Part shown: piece after piece, positions 24,001 through 35,171 of the stretch
Numbering within the stretch: the stretch's first letter is position 1
Layout: the number at the start of each line of letters is the position of its first letter
NCBI GenBank assembly: GCA_030248065.1
Contig: JASAMV010001370.1
Location: 1 to 64,000 of the forward strand
Length of the DNA stretch: 64,000 bases
Source of the DNA: Rhynchonema sp. JSB1_4
Lineage: Eukaryota > Nematoda > Chromadorea > Monhysterida > Xyalidae
Direction of reading: 5' to 3'
The notes under the pieces: model-generated
What the model was told of the DNA's origin: nothing
Database searches by the model: none
The model's input: only the letters and a program-made list of their open reading frames with translations
Made by a program: the position numbers and the translations under genes

Positions 24001-24819
24001 TTTATCAAACAAATATTGCGTGTGACACAAAGCCACGCGGAGGGCGGGATAATCAAAGCCGTGTGCTGCTTACTTGCTGGTGTAGAACACGTTTCCGCTT
24101 TGGAACTTGTAGCTTCCGACCATGCCCATGCAGTCGAAGAAGTGCTCGATCTTTTTGCCCTTCACGGCCGTTTGCGGTCCAACACCGCCGCACAATTGGC
24201 GTAGAAAATAGCCTGAATGACAATGCGCTATAAAATTCATTTTTTTCTTGTAAACCAAACTGGTGCTTGGATAATTGGTGTCGTAACAGTCATTATGTTC
24301 AGTTTACTTGTGTCAGTACAAATAACGATGAAATTGAACTGAACTTATACCCCCTTTCTATATACGCTTCGGGTACCGCTATATTTTCTTCAAACGTAGA
24401 ACGATTATTTGGGTGGGACATTTACAGGTGAAAAAGGGCCAAACTGTTGGTCACTAAAGAGGGCTGTTTCACTGTATGGAAAGTCACTATATAAAGAGGG
24501 CGTACGGTATATGTGCTGTATATCAAAATCAAACTGCATGAATGTTCTTCGAAGAGTGACCGAATTCTATAGGCGGATTCTATAGGATCATGACTGTCAC
24601 CAAAGAAGAATTGAACCAAAATTAAAGCAAAACTCAATATTTTGAAAGCTACAAAAAGTTCTTGAAACATCACCGACCATTAATCCAAGTGGGAACGCCG
24701 CTAGCGGTGCATTGGACCTGTTCGGTTTCAATTGCCTGATTCACAAAGCCCACTCGTTTGTCAGCAAAGGCAAATCCAATCGCCAATGTTACACCAAGAA
24801 TCAGTTCGTTTGGAAGCAT
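15100..24819 (-). CDS. Carotenoid oxygenase (BCO/RPE65 family) with signal peptide
   Basis: Twelve exons: 24819-24678, 24212-24074, 22388-22295, 21512-21395, 20893-20716, 18645-18516, 18124-18004, 17896-17760, 17428-17306, 16631-16434, 15909-15762, 15296-15100; 574 residues, all phases agree. Family: Fe(II) enzymes that cleave carotenoids or related polyenes; animal members make retinal (BCO1/NinaB) or act as RPE65. All four iron-binding histidines are in context: AHG at about 200 (DTDG follows), YTHSMAMSENY at 277, FMHSVNAFED at 352, TPFGLHGRFF at 537. Other marks are EPVF...AEDQGVLL and YVLDAVDM. The N-terminus (MLPNELILGVTLAIGFAFA) looks like a cleavable signal peptide, and the C-terminus ends CTFGLILVITIIGHTIGR after NGG, as in a GPI or membrane anchor; both are unusual for this family. 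The usual RNGPG and HWFDG motifs are altered (CGGVGP, HFFDC). The exon 5 donor (GTTGTT) is the weakest junction. Confidence 0.88.
15966..16150. mobile_element. MITE, 'GGTGTAAA' family, copy 1 (degenerate)
   Basis: Inverted-repeat sequence in intron 10 of the carotenoid oxygenase gene, related to 21933-22129 and 52177-52391 through shared TTGGGTGT...GGTGTAA...AACGTGGAA words. Ends are eroded. Confidence 0.5.
16790..17138. mobile_element. MULE-type MITE rich in GATCCCGATCCCG
   Basis: Ends TGTGTTCGAA and TTCGAACACTG are inverted repeats; flanking 9-bp duplication ACAGTAAGC (16781-16789 and 17139-17147) is the length typical of Mutator-like elements. The interior has inverted GGGATCGG/CCGATCCC blocks. 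It lies in intron 9 of the carotenoid oxygenase gene. Related GATCGGGATATCGGG sequence occurs at 34240-34330. Confidence 0.75.
18824..19495. mobile_element. Non-autonomous hAT element, copy 2
   Basis: Ends CAGGGTTGG and CCAACCCTG; perfect 8-bp duplication TGTAAGAT (18816-18823 and 19496-19503). Subterminal A/T homopolymer arms. Located in intron 5 of the carotenoid oxygenase gene. Its interior differs from the 19907/30462 pair. Confidence 0.88.
19762..19872. repeat. Half-copy of a palindromic repeat also found at 61.7 kb
   Basis: About 110 bp nearly identical to 61697-61805 (shares GCAGTTTCGG, CCATAATGCCAGACT and ATGGCGCCCTGGGCCTTGTC). The full palindrome is at 61718-61972; only one arm is present here, in intron 5 of the carotenoid oxygenase gene. 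Confidence 0.7.
19907..20602. mobile_element. Non-autonomous hAT element, copy 3
   Basis: Ends CAGGGTTG and CAACCCTG; perfect 8-bp duplication GCTCCAGC (19899-19906 and 20603-20610). The interior is nearly identical to 30462-31150, so the two are recent sisters. It includes CGCGCCTGCGGCGCCCTG and a GGTCGTATATCAGAT stretch. In intron 5 of the carotenoid oxygenase gene. No transposase. Confidence 0.9.
21576..21753. mobile_element. PIF/Harbinger-like MITE, 'CGGAAATATTTCCGG' family, copy 2
   Basis: Inverted ends GGGCGAACTAAGGTT and AACCTAAGTCCGCCC, 3-bp duplication TAA (21573-21575 and 21754-21756), interior of alternating CCGGAAA/TTTCCGG. In intron 3 of the carotenoid oxygenase gene. Confidence 0.82.
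21933..22129. mobile_element. MITE, 'GGTGTAAA' family, copy 2
   Basis: Inverted ends ATTTTCGAGACGG and GTGTTTCGAAAAT with inner GTAAGTTGGGTATAAAGG / CCTTTACACCCAACC. Shares its arms with 52177-52391. In intron 3 of the carotenoid oxygenase gene. Confidence 0.65.
22608..23639. mobile_element. Foldback/Mutator-like element made of GGGAAATTTCCCG repeats
   Basis: Perfect terminal inverted repeats AGGGCTCGCGCGGGAAATTT and complement, flanked by a perfect 10-bp duplication ACACTGGTCT (22598-22607 and 23640-23649). Both arms (about 22608-22862 and 23285-23639) are dense in GGGAAAT and ATTTCCCGCGGG words in both orientations, a Foldback-like design. The core between them is unique sequence without a transposase. 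In intron 2 of the carotenoid oxygenase gene. Confidence 0.85.
23758..24002. mobile_element. TA-target palindromic MITE around 'TTTCGACCA'
   Basis: 245-bp near-palindrome: ends AAGGTGGAGTTA and TAACTCCAGCTT, next CCATTTTGGGCTTGTAGACA on both sides, centre CACTAGTTTCGACCA / TGGTCGAAATTAGTG; flanked by TA. The centre alone recurs at 7809-7861. Ends 71 bases from exon 2 of the carotenoid oxygenase gene. Confidence 0.8.
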
Positions 24820-26213
24820 ATTCTCGAAAGCTTGACGTGAATGTTTCGAATATCGATGAAAAGTTGTGATTGTGAACGACGAAAATTTGATCAGATGACT
24901 GTCATCTCTAGCGAAGGCCGCTCGATGTTTACATTTCGGCAGAATGTTGCGTGGGAACGGATTTCGTGATGTAGTTTTTACAAAATAAACCCGATACAAG
25001 TAAGAAATGTATTATGTAATGTACATGAGAATATAATAAGTATCGTTATCAAGAGGGCGCATTATACCCGATTTAGCGATTGAGTCACATCCCGTCCGCT
25101 TTTTACTTGTACATGCGCACACCTGACGTTGTTGTGGGCGCTAGTGAGTGACAAATATTAGCGGTTAGGATTGAGTTCAAAAAGTAAATAGTCCGGGCGC
25201 ATGCGGTTGAGTGTAAGCATGTATCATCACAAGGGTATGTGCATTATGTGTGTATAGTCCATCCATCAACTCATGGCACTGTCGTTTAGGAGGTTCAGGT
25301 TCCGTTGTGAAAAACGCTTCCTCCGCAAGTCATTGTCAGAGAAAACGGCGCACAAAAATTAAATGAAAACCGATTTCTTTTTCATTTCTTTTTCGTAGGC
25401 CAACCAGAACAGCACTGGATCCTGCCAAGCTTTTCAGCTGAACAAGAAGTGTCATGAGCAGAAGGATGGACTATACACCATTATGTATTTATATGTACAT
25501 TTTTGTTTGAAATCGCCAGCTACAGCACTAGCACACATGTAGGCATATCATGTGCATATACCAGGGCTGCAGGGCTTACTCATCTTTATGTTGCAGCCAG
25601 CGCAGCCCAGCCTTTTGGGCTCTTTGTTTCCCTCAGTTCACCGTGACGTGTAGTGCAGTTGATACTTGTTACCAGGGCGTTTTGCTCTGTTTGGTCAGAC
25701 TGTCTGATAGTGTTATGTGGCAGCTCGAAAAAAGTGGACAAAGACACCATTTTGGTGGTACCAGGGCTCCGCTATGATATGCGATACATACTGTAGCTCT
25801 GTGTGTCTCTGTGCAAAGAGGGCAAGGTATGTACAGTATGTAGCTCTGGCACTTTGCCCATGCATTTTGTGAAAAGAAGCCGAAACAAGCCACTCACTGA
25901 TAACAGATTGTGATGACTTGCAATGCAATGTTTTTTTAAACTTTATACATTTTTCCCGAAAGCTATAAAACCATAACCACAGTTATATAATTGTATTGTG
26001 CATATATGTACATCAAACTAATTGCCAAAAAAACTCTTCGCCATTGGGGGCCAGGCGATTGGGGCTTGATCAAGGGGGACCAACAATCGGGTGCCGGGAC
26101 CCCAAACGTGGAAGAATAGACAAAAAGAACAACAACGTTCAGTTACAAAAACGAAACACATGACAAGAGTATAGCACAGCCAACATTTTCACTATATATA
26201 TTTTTCTTCGAGT
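24820..26213. other. Intergenic region upstream of the carotenoid oxygenase gene
   Basis: No gene recognised on either strand. It should include the carotenoid oxygenase promoter (24820 upward on the minus strand). A CACTATATAAAGAGG word at 24485, inside the gene's first exon-proximal sequence, recurs in variants at 29755 and 56990. Confidence 0.35.
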
Positions 26214-27145
26214 CTACTGCTGTTTCCAATATCCGCCGGACCTGTGTGTGGTGGGCAATTTGGCGAGTTTGGTGCTGCTTTGATTGCTGGCTATACCGTC
26301 ATTGAGGGACAATGTTGAGAAGGTGGTCTCCACACTGCCTGTGGGACTGCACGGTGCTATCACAACCTGTGAAGGAAGGAAAAAGTTGGTACAGGCAACT
26401 CTGGCGTGTGCACAGTATCGCTGCAACTCTCAAGTCGAACCTGTGTATCAGCGTTATTTCTTGACGAAGTAATCACTCGCACGGGCGGCAGATGTTGACT
26501 GGTGGTTACGGTAGTTGTGGTGGTGGTCACTATCGATTCGTACTCGTGTTGTCGTATACATCGGCCACATGCTGCATTCATTTTTTTAAAAATCGTACGT
26601 TTGTTTGAAACAGCATGTAACGAAACAATTTAAGTGCCATATAGTTATGTAACTTGGTAATCGGTCGGGCCAATTTACATGTCGTATGCACAGTATATGC
26701 ACTGAGCCATGAAACATCCTGAATTTGAAACGTGTCTCGCAAGAAGAAGACAGTAGTTTACTATCCGATCACCTGATTGCTACACGTCGTTCTAATCGAC
26801 AAATCAGAAATTAAATTAGAGTTCGAACAAATAATTAACCTGCGACGGCGACGCTGAGAAGAAACACGATGAGCACCAGCAGGAAGCAGAGCATTACGAA
26901 CAGAATTGCTGAAAAAGTGAAAATCAAAACAAGATTTTTCGAAACTCAATCCCATAATCGTGTTCCCAATCAAAATTTTCTTTTTCCACATTACTGTACC
27001 GTTTACCTCCGTTGATCTGTCCATACGACCCACCCGATATGTGATAGGCGCTTCGTTCACCCATCTGTGTGCCGTACCGTTGCGTTGTGGAACCGTTGGG
27101 CAGGGCAGCTGATGTTTCATAGCGTTGGTACGCCACCCAAACCAT
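26214..27145 (-). CDS. Small single-pass membrane protein, family not recognised
   Basis: Four exons: 27145-27007, 26908-26840, 26571-26441, 26366-26214; 163 residues, phases agree. An N-terminal 46-residue polar, Tyr/Gly/Ser-rich part starting MVWVAYQRYE is followed by one strongly hydrophobic helix encoded almost alone by exon 2 (AILFVMLCFLLVLIVFLLSVAVAG, about residues 47-69). Then come ACGRCIRQHEYES, a Thr-rich stretch (TTTTTTVTT) and a Ser/Thr-rich tail ending GGYWKQQ. No signal peptide precedes the helix, so the helix may act as a signal anchor; the CxxC beside it could be a palmitoylation site. The last exon could also be entered from an earlier donor (GTGATT). I do not recognise the family. 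A MITE lies 25 bases upstream of the ATG. Confidence 0.6.
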
Positions 27146-27170
27146 TGTTATATTGATAATGCACTTTATA

Positions 27171-27476
27171 AGGGCTCCACCAGATAGACCCGAAACTCGA
27201 AATCCGAAACATAAATTTTTTCTATGTCCATGTTTCGGGTTTCGGGTTTTGAAACAAAACCCGAAACCCGAAACACGAAGCATGATAATCGAAAATGTTT
27301 CGACTGACTGTATAAATTGTTCACGTCAGCTACAAGTGGCAAGACCGAAACATTTTCGATTATCGTTCTTTGTGTTTCGGGTTTCGGGTTTTTTTTCAAA
27401 ACCCGAAACCCGAAACATGGACATAGAAAAAATTTATGTTTCGGATTTCGGGTTTCGGGTCTATCTGGTGGAGCCT
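27171..27476. mobile_element. TA-target MITE rich in 'CCCGAAAC'
   Basis: 306-bp near-palindrome with ends AGGGCTCCACCAGATAGACC / GGTCTATCTGGTGGAGCCT flanked by TA. Arms carry repeated GGGTTTCGGGTTT words and AAATGTTTCG. It sits immediately upstream of the membrane-protein gene. Confidence 0.82.
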
Positions 27477-28244
27477 TAACGATAAAATAAAGCGCTGGTT
27501 AATGATCAGATCTGGAGAAAAAACGCATGTTGTTTATGCAGGTTTGTAGCTCAGTGGTTATGGATCGCTCTTTCCTCAGCCATTCTGTGACTGCGGATTT
27601 GTGAGGGGGCCGAGTCAGTAACGAGTGAACATCAGACGACGCGTATGTGCTATTTGTGATTAATGACCATTGTAGAAGGGAAAAACATTTTTGGATATCA
27701 TGTTAAAGGCGCACCAATATAAAATTGCGCAGTACGTTGATTGTGCTTGCCCGTTTCGACTTGCTCTCGCAAACGGGCGGCGCACGAGGTCATCATCAGT
27801 GCGAAAGTGCCAGATGACCTCGTAACACAAAAAACACGAGCTGGTTTTATGGCTAACAGTGCTGTCGGCAGATCAAGCAATAATACATGAGTCAGACGAA
27901 CGCGAGAAATAATACAAGTGATTTGACCACAAGACTTCACGACTTGATTTGACCTCAGTACTACAAGCCAGTTTTATGCTCACTGCTCACATGGTGGTAG
28001 CAGTAATACACAACCGGGGGTGTTAAGCCACACAACCGAGCGCCAGTGCAAAAATTATTCACAAATGTTTTCAGCAGATGTTGTGACACGCCACTGTGAC
28101 AACAACAGGTCGAAGCCCAAGGTTCCTTAATGCAAGGTTTTTTGTCCATTTTTCCTACAGTGTTGTTAGAAGCAACACTATGCAAGCATTACATACATGC
28201 ATAGGTATGTATACCGCATTACGTATGCATTGTATCTTCAATCT
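27477..28244. other. Gene-free stretch
   Basis: No coding family seen. Near 27543 there is a tRNA-like A-box (TAGCTCAGTGGTTATGG) but no matching B-box or fold. Confidence 0.35.
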
Positions 28245-28591
28245 ACAAGCTCATGAGACGACTTTTTTAAAGTTGGCTTGTCCGGATCCAATAATGTTCT
28301 GGTTTCATGTATTTCGGAAACGAAAGAAAGAGAAACGCTAATATTTAATAAAACCACGCTCTCCACCTCGGCGCGTAAATTCCCTTTTGACTCCCAAAAC
28401 ATTTGTGTGTTGAACAACGTTGCTGTTCGCGAAAGCACGCAACAAAATGAGGTCAGTCAGCCGGAACTTGTCATTATCTCATTCAGCATATTCTCTTTCT
28501 TTTGCTTTTCGAAACACGTGTAACCGGACCATTTTTGAATCTGGCCAAGCAAGCTTTAAAAAGGTCGTCTCATGAGCTCGTGGTTGGACTA
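28245..28591. mobile_element. MITE, 'CTCATGAGACG' family, copy 1
   Basis: CTCATGAGACG (28250) faces CGTCTCATGAGCTCGTGG (28566). The interior (CACGCTCTCCACCTCGG, GTGTTGAACAACG, GAAAGCACGCAAC) matches 56181-56456 throughout, so it is a dispersed element. Confidence 0.7.
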
Positions 28592-30461
28592 TGTATGTGC
28601 ATAGCGAATGCAAGTACGGGCTTTGCGACAAACGACTCCTTGATTAATAACTGTCATTGGATTGAAAGAAAAAAACTGGAAAGGCAGCAGCTATACATAC
28701 ATACATATCAGTTCACAGAGGAACTCATGCCCCTGTGACAAGCGGAAAAATATCTTGCGCTCCGCCGATTACTTAAGTAACTTGGGAACAGCAGCTTCGT
28801 TGGATGTTTTGTAAGTGGATCGAAGCAAGCATAGCGTGTTGGCAATCAAGTTTGATTGGCATTGACAGTATACTCCCTCCTCTGGACACGTTCGTGTGTG
28901 CACGCGCAAGAGCATGTTATGTCACGACGGTTGGGATCCCGGCTCCTTCTGGCGTGCCGTAATGTTTGTTAGATGGATATTCTGTAACATGACAGTTTGT
29001 GGTGGTGCAGATGACCAAGCTGCACGCTATAACTTGGGATCATGAATATCAAGCTTGATGATGGGCAGGAACCGGCTCGGATCTGGCTTGGGTGCAACGC
29101 TGCTGTCAGACTTTCTCATAGATTTGGATCAACGTCAAGTTGTCTACTTGTTAGGCAGCATCCCGACGGTAAATGGCTGAATTGAACAAAACCGTTAAAA
29201 ATATACTTTAATAACGGCGGAAGATCTGGGTCTGATCCAATCAACAATATTCATCTAGCCAAACCATTCCAATATGGTGCGTGTATGGTTTGTGAGTGAC
29301 CGTCGCTGCACTATACAGTAGAGTCTAATTGACAGCCAGAGAACCGGCACTGGGGATGACAAAGTGCCAATTGCCAATTTGGTCGTAAGAGCGACACACA
29401 CGGCACGGTACGCGGCGCGCATGTTGCTCGTTTGGCGGGACGTGGTTTGGGTTTTTTTGCATCAAAATTAGCCTGTTTCTACTGGTATACATGCACATGG
29501 GTCACTTGGCACGAAAAAGTGGATGTTTGGCTGTTTTTTTTCGGCACATAACATTTGCGTGTGACTTACATAGCGCTACAGCACTTCCTTTTGGCTCAAT
29601 TCAATTGCCAAGCTATTTTGGAAGCGCACTCTCACTCAAAATTCAGCGGCTGCAGTTCGTCCTCTTTAAAGTGACCAATCACTATAAACGAAATGATAAG
29701 TATGGTCCCCTAGGGCCACACGAAACTTCTTTTCCCTGACCAGATATCGCGCTGTCACTATAAAGAAGGCGGACTGTAGAAGCAAACAACGCCATTGAGT
29801 GAAAGTGAGATGCAGGCACAGCGCGTGAGGTATCGACGCTGTCTCTCGTTGTTCGGATGTTATTTGCGCGCTCCAACACACAAACTCGTGCATATTGCGC
29901 TATATGTACCGGAGTTTTGCATATACAGCCCCCCCCCGAGGGCTCTATTCGGAAACGTTTCCGAATGAAGCCCATGGGCGCTTTTTTCTCGGTAAAAAGT
30001 TTTCTTGCACTTGCTATAAAATAGCACTGGTGTCTTCTTCACAAAAGGGGCGCAACAGGTCATTTTCGCATATTTATATACTGCAGAATCTGTTCTAAGA
30101 CCAAATTATGTGTGCTTTTAAATGCACACAAAACAATTTTGATAACAGTTAATGACGTTAGCGACGATTTTCAGTGATGTCAAAAACATAACCAAAAACC
30201 GAGGGCTCAATTTGGCAAACGTTTCCGAACTGAGCCCCGGGAGGCTCGATTTGGATAAAATGTTTGAAACAAAAAGACCGATTTTCTACTTTTTCCGAAT
30301 AGAGCAGCCCCAGGGGTTTCATATGGAACACTTCGGTATGTATATGTGTTGTTGGATGTCTAACAGGGACATGTCAAAAAAAACGGAAATGCATCGCTCA
30401 AACAAGACATCTTAAAAGTAGAAAAGTGAGACCAAATGAACTGAATGGAAAGATGCCAAGC
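28592..30461. other. Gene-free stretch with 'GGGCTC..TTCGGAAACGTTTCCGAA' palindromes
   Basis: No gene recognised. At 29939-29975 a palindrome around CGGAAACGTTTCCGAA lies between GGGCTC and GCCCAT; a related one is at 30200-30250. These look like termini of an unclassified repeat. Confidence 0.4.
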
Positions 30462-31150
30462 CAGGGTTGTTTCAAAAAAAGTGGTCAATTAAAAAAAATT
30501 TAAAAAAAAAAATTTTTTTTTTGAAACTCAGATTTTGCTTTTTTTAATTAAAAAAAGTTGCCCAAAATGGGCTAAAATGTCCAAAAATGGCCTTTTTCGA
30601 GGCAAAAAATTGGCACTTTTTTCTGTGGACGAGACAATTTTTCCAAAATCGCGCCTGCGGCGCCCTGTATTGTCCCCAAATCCGTACAGGGATGCGCGGG
30701 GCTGGTCTTTTATAGTGATGTGGCACCGATAATGTACTACTACATGCTACTACACATGTATATATGCAGGTCTGGTGCAAAACCGGGCGCGCAAAGTCGA
30801 TCTGACGCACAAGATTTGGGCTGTAATCGATATTTTGATGGTCGTATATCAGATGCATTAAAATACGTTGTACGGCATGCTACAATACATCAGAGTAACA
30901 TCGTTAGTGAGCATCAACCTCAGACTGGTCGGAGACCATGGTATCTGCACAATACTACCGGGTGTCACCACACAAGTTCGGTCTGAGGCGAAAATTTTTC
31001 AATTTTTGAAAAATATTTTGTATCGATTTCATTTATCCTGAAACGTCGTTTGCAACACTTTTTCTAATAAAAAAAATTTTCGTCAAAAAAAAATCAAAAA
31101 AAATTTTTTTAAAAAAAAGCTCGTTAATAAAATTTTTTTTTTCAACCCTG
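30462..31150. mobile_element. Non-autonomous hAT element, copy 4
   Basis: Ends CAGGGTTG and CAACCCTG; perfect 8-bp duplication TGCCAAGC (30454-30461 and 31151-31158). Nearly identical to 19907-20602 apart from small indels, mostly in homopolymer runs. Confidence 0.92.
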
Positions 31151-31422
31151 TGCCAAGCGACTCCAGACAGATGATCACCCTGGTAAGTGTTAAGGGAATT
31201 GAGATGTCAGCACTCTGCGAGCAAGTATCACGCTGCGTGTTGCTTCTTATGTTAAAAAACTGTTGGATTTAGTATCGGCGCACTAAACTCCGGCACCAAT
31301 TCTGACAAACAAATAATGTGTGTATCAGTGGACCGTTTTCGGTCAAGAGTTGAAGATCAGATTTTTTCGAATCCGGGGTTTCAGGGCTTGAATCCAATCC
31401 AAGCTTCAGAGAACGTTTCCAC

Positions 31423-31633
31423 CGGGCGCACGGGCAATTGAGCAAAACCCGTTTGACAAAAAAACAAACTTGGAGCAAGAAAAATAAGCAGACTCTAAAA
31501 GGGCAGACCCTAAAAGACAACAGGCCACAGCGCAAGCCTAGGTCTGACACCAAAGTCTTATGCAGAGCTTTGCTCTGTTCGTTCTGCTCCTTTTTCTTGC
31601 TCAAAGGGGTCTTGCTCAAATCCAGCTTTGTCC
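31423..31633. mobile_element. Inverted-repeat element with GAGCAAA arms, copy 2
   Basis: GGGCAATTGAGCAAAACCCG on the left faces CTTGCTCAAATCCAGC...CCGG on the right; same arms as 5807-6366 without the extra insertions. Interior has CTAAAAGGGCAGACCCTAAA. Confidence 0.55.
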
Positions 31634-32926
<1,293 letters not shown>

Positions 32927-32961
32927 GAAGAGAAATTGTGTGTTGAAGAGAAATTCCTTTA

Positions 32962-33524
32962 GGGCGCGGCCAGGTAGATGCGGACTGCGGACATTGCAAA
33001 AATTCTATGTCCAATGTCCGCAGTCCGCATCTACCTGGCGGCATTTGCGGACTGCGGACAATCGAAACATTTATTTGATTGTGTTTGCTGGTAAGCATAC
33101 AACTACAGGGTTGTAAATATGCAAACTTCAACACTGTTCATAATACTATGTTGTCTTCTGCGGTTGGCTGAAACATCCATGTAATATCTGCCAACTCACA
33201 ATAATCAATTGCCAACACCCGCGCAACTGACGACTGCCACGTATAATACCACATACAGCAAACACAGAATAAGGACACACATGTTAGAATGTTTCATGGT
33301 ATATTGAATGGCAGGCAACAGGGTAGGATTTCACGTTGCAATATATTCAAAACCCTGTAGTTGCATATTGCACTAGCAAACACTATCAAAAAAAATGTTT
33401 CGATTGTCCGCAAACCGCAGTCCGCAAGTGCGGCCAGGTAGATGCGGACTGCGGACTGCGGACATTGGACATGGTTTTTTTTCAATGTCCGCAGTCCGCA
33501 GTCCGCATCTCCCTGGCCGCGCCC
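32962..33524. mobile_element. PIF/Harbinger-like element with 'GCGGACTGCGGAC' arms
   Basis: Ends GGGCGCGGCCAGGTAGATGC and the complement; 3-bp duplication TTA (32959-32961 and 33525-33527). Each arm (about 100-145 bp) is itself a hairpin of GCGGACTGCGGACATTG and its complement. The centre is unique, non-coding. The uninterrupted target is preserved at 33567-33590. Confidence 0.88.
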
Positions 33525-33606
33525 TTAACCGTAAAAAGTTCGACAACATTTATTTAAGTGTTGAAGAGAAATTCCTTTAACCGTAAAAAGTTCGACAACA
33601 TTTATT
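33525..33606. repeat. Tandem repeat of about 47 bp carrying the empty site
   Basis: Two copies of GTTGAAGAGAAATTCC-TTTA-ACCGTAAAAAGTTCGACAAC...; the first (from 32942) is split by the 563-bp element, the second (33559-33606) is intact. Confidence 0.88.
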
Positions 33607-34040
33607 TTTGCCCAGCCCTCCGTACACAACACACAGATCAACAGAGTGTAGCAACATCCAAGGTTCAATACTTAGAAAGCAAACAAAGTTGATAACATCA
33701 GTGTACAGTATGTATACGTGTGTACCGTTTGGCATTTTTAATCCCTTCAGTAGTTAAGGATTCCATACACCACGTGAACGAAGCACAAACTGATCTCTGG
33801 GTGAAACATCAATCTGAATCCACCCTTGCACAACACAGCCAATGACAAGCACCAAAGTTCGATGTTTCACGGACATAATATCATAAAGAAGAGCTCGTGC
33901 AAAGCTCGTTAAAAAATGTTATAGTGTACATCAAATGTGGTGCTTGTTTTCACGCGGTTTTATATCACAGTTAAGGTGTGTCCTACAGTATGTAAAAAGC
34001 TGCTCAATGAACAGAGCAAGAATCGCAAATAATGAACTCG
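33607..34040. other. Intergenic stretch downstream of the secreted-peptide gene
   Basis: No gene seen. TGAAACAT or its complement occurs at 33802 and 33862. Confidence 0.35.
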
Positions 34041-34664
34041 TCAGAACAGCGCCGCCGGCTGCTGCATCACCGAGCGTTTCCCCAGGCCGCCACGCATTTT
34101 CAGCCACGCGAAAAAACTAGCCAGCGATTTGTTTGCACGCGGCGGCACCGGCGTCGTCACAACGATAAATTCGTGTGGCTCTGCAAATTTACGAAACAAG
34201 CGAAATTATTTATGGATGACAACGAGCCTCCAATCCCGAGAAGGTTCGAGATCGGGATATCGGGATCGGGATATTATGTTGAAATTCTCGGGATCGAGAT
34301 CCGAAAGCCCTTCGGAATCGCGCGAACCGGATCGAGATAGTTATTAAAAACATCGGCAGTGAACAATGTCAAAAAACGTTGGACTCCAGGATCACATCGA
34401 TATTTTTTAAAATCCACTTCTTGACATATTACAGCAAAAACCAAAGACATGAAATAGGTGCTGCCAACTTTGATAGTAAATCTGCCTGAACTGTCGCAGG
34501 AATGCGTTAGCCTCCGATAGCGTCCGCGGTTGACATCCACCTTCATCCGTCGGCGTACAAGCGACGGTCGAACATGTCACGCCACATCCTGACGCCAGCA
34601 CGCATAGTATGACAGCGATTGACAGCACTGTCCTGGTGGACGGATGGTGAGTACGATTGGACAT
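34041..34664 (-). CDS. Small secreted precursor, possibly neuropeptide-like
   Basis: Two exons: 34664-34469 and 34180-34041; 111 residues, phases agree (donor GTTGGC, acceptor AAATTTGCAG). Residues 1-27 contain a good signal peptide (TVLSIAVILCVLASGCG). The mature part begins with a Cys-containing segment (TCSTVACTPTDEGGC). Near the C-terminus is WLKMRGGLGKRSVMQQ, with a GKR processing and amidation signal; cleavage would release a peptide ending in RGGL-amide. Only one dibasic site is present, so the peptide call is tentative; it may simply be a small secreted protein. The intron contains GATCGGGATATCGGG repeat sequence. The 5' flank overlaps the left breakpoint of the 2.9-kb duplication. 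Confidence 0.45.
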
Positions 34665-34801
34665 TGTTGTGTTTTGTGTTTGAGAGCTTAAAAATAACGA
34701 CTTTTGTACATTACCATTAATCGGTGAAACTTTCATCTATTTTCAAGCAATGATATGAAATACATCATAAGGTCCTATACATGCCGCAATGAGAGCAAGT
34801 A

Positions 34802-34989
34802 AAGGCAAACTACAGCAACATGAGCTCGATTTCGCAGCTGGCAGAATAGTGAAACATTCACACGTGGCTGCTGATTTGGTAAATGTTACACGTTGAAGAA
34901 TACAAAATGGGGCATGATGATTTCTCTTTCAATTCGTTTTGAATACAGGCCACCTTCGAAATCGGGCTCGTGGTGGTGTAGTTTGCCTA
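34802..34989. mobile_element. TA-target MITE, 'AAGGCAAACTACGCC' family, copy 2
   Basis: 188 bp, TA at both ends (34800-34801, 34990-34991). The corresponding place in unit 2 of the duplication (near 37732) reads GAGCAAGTACATAGATACC with a single TA, i.e. the empty site. Confidence 0.93.
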
Positions 34990-35171
34990 TACATAGATAC
35001 CGTACTAATGGCAGACTTATAGGTTGAACACCGAACTCAGGACACGAAAATATTTCCGTGTTCCGTTCTCCCACAATATTTTTTACAATCTCGGAACCCG
35101 AAAATGTTTCCGTGTCATGGGACACGGAAATAGCGCCATCACGCAAACGGCGCTTTTCGACCGGTGCATAA

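Noticed and set aside
27540..27610. tRNA gene candidate
   Set aside because: Only an A-box-like word; no B-box, no acceptor or T-stem pairing.
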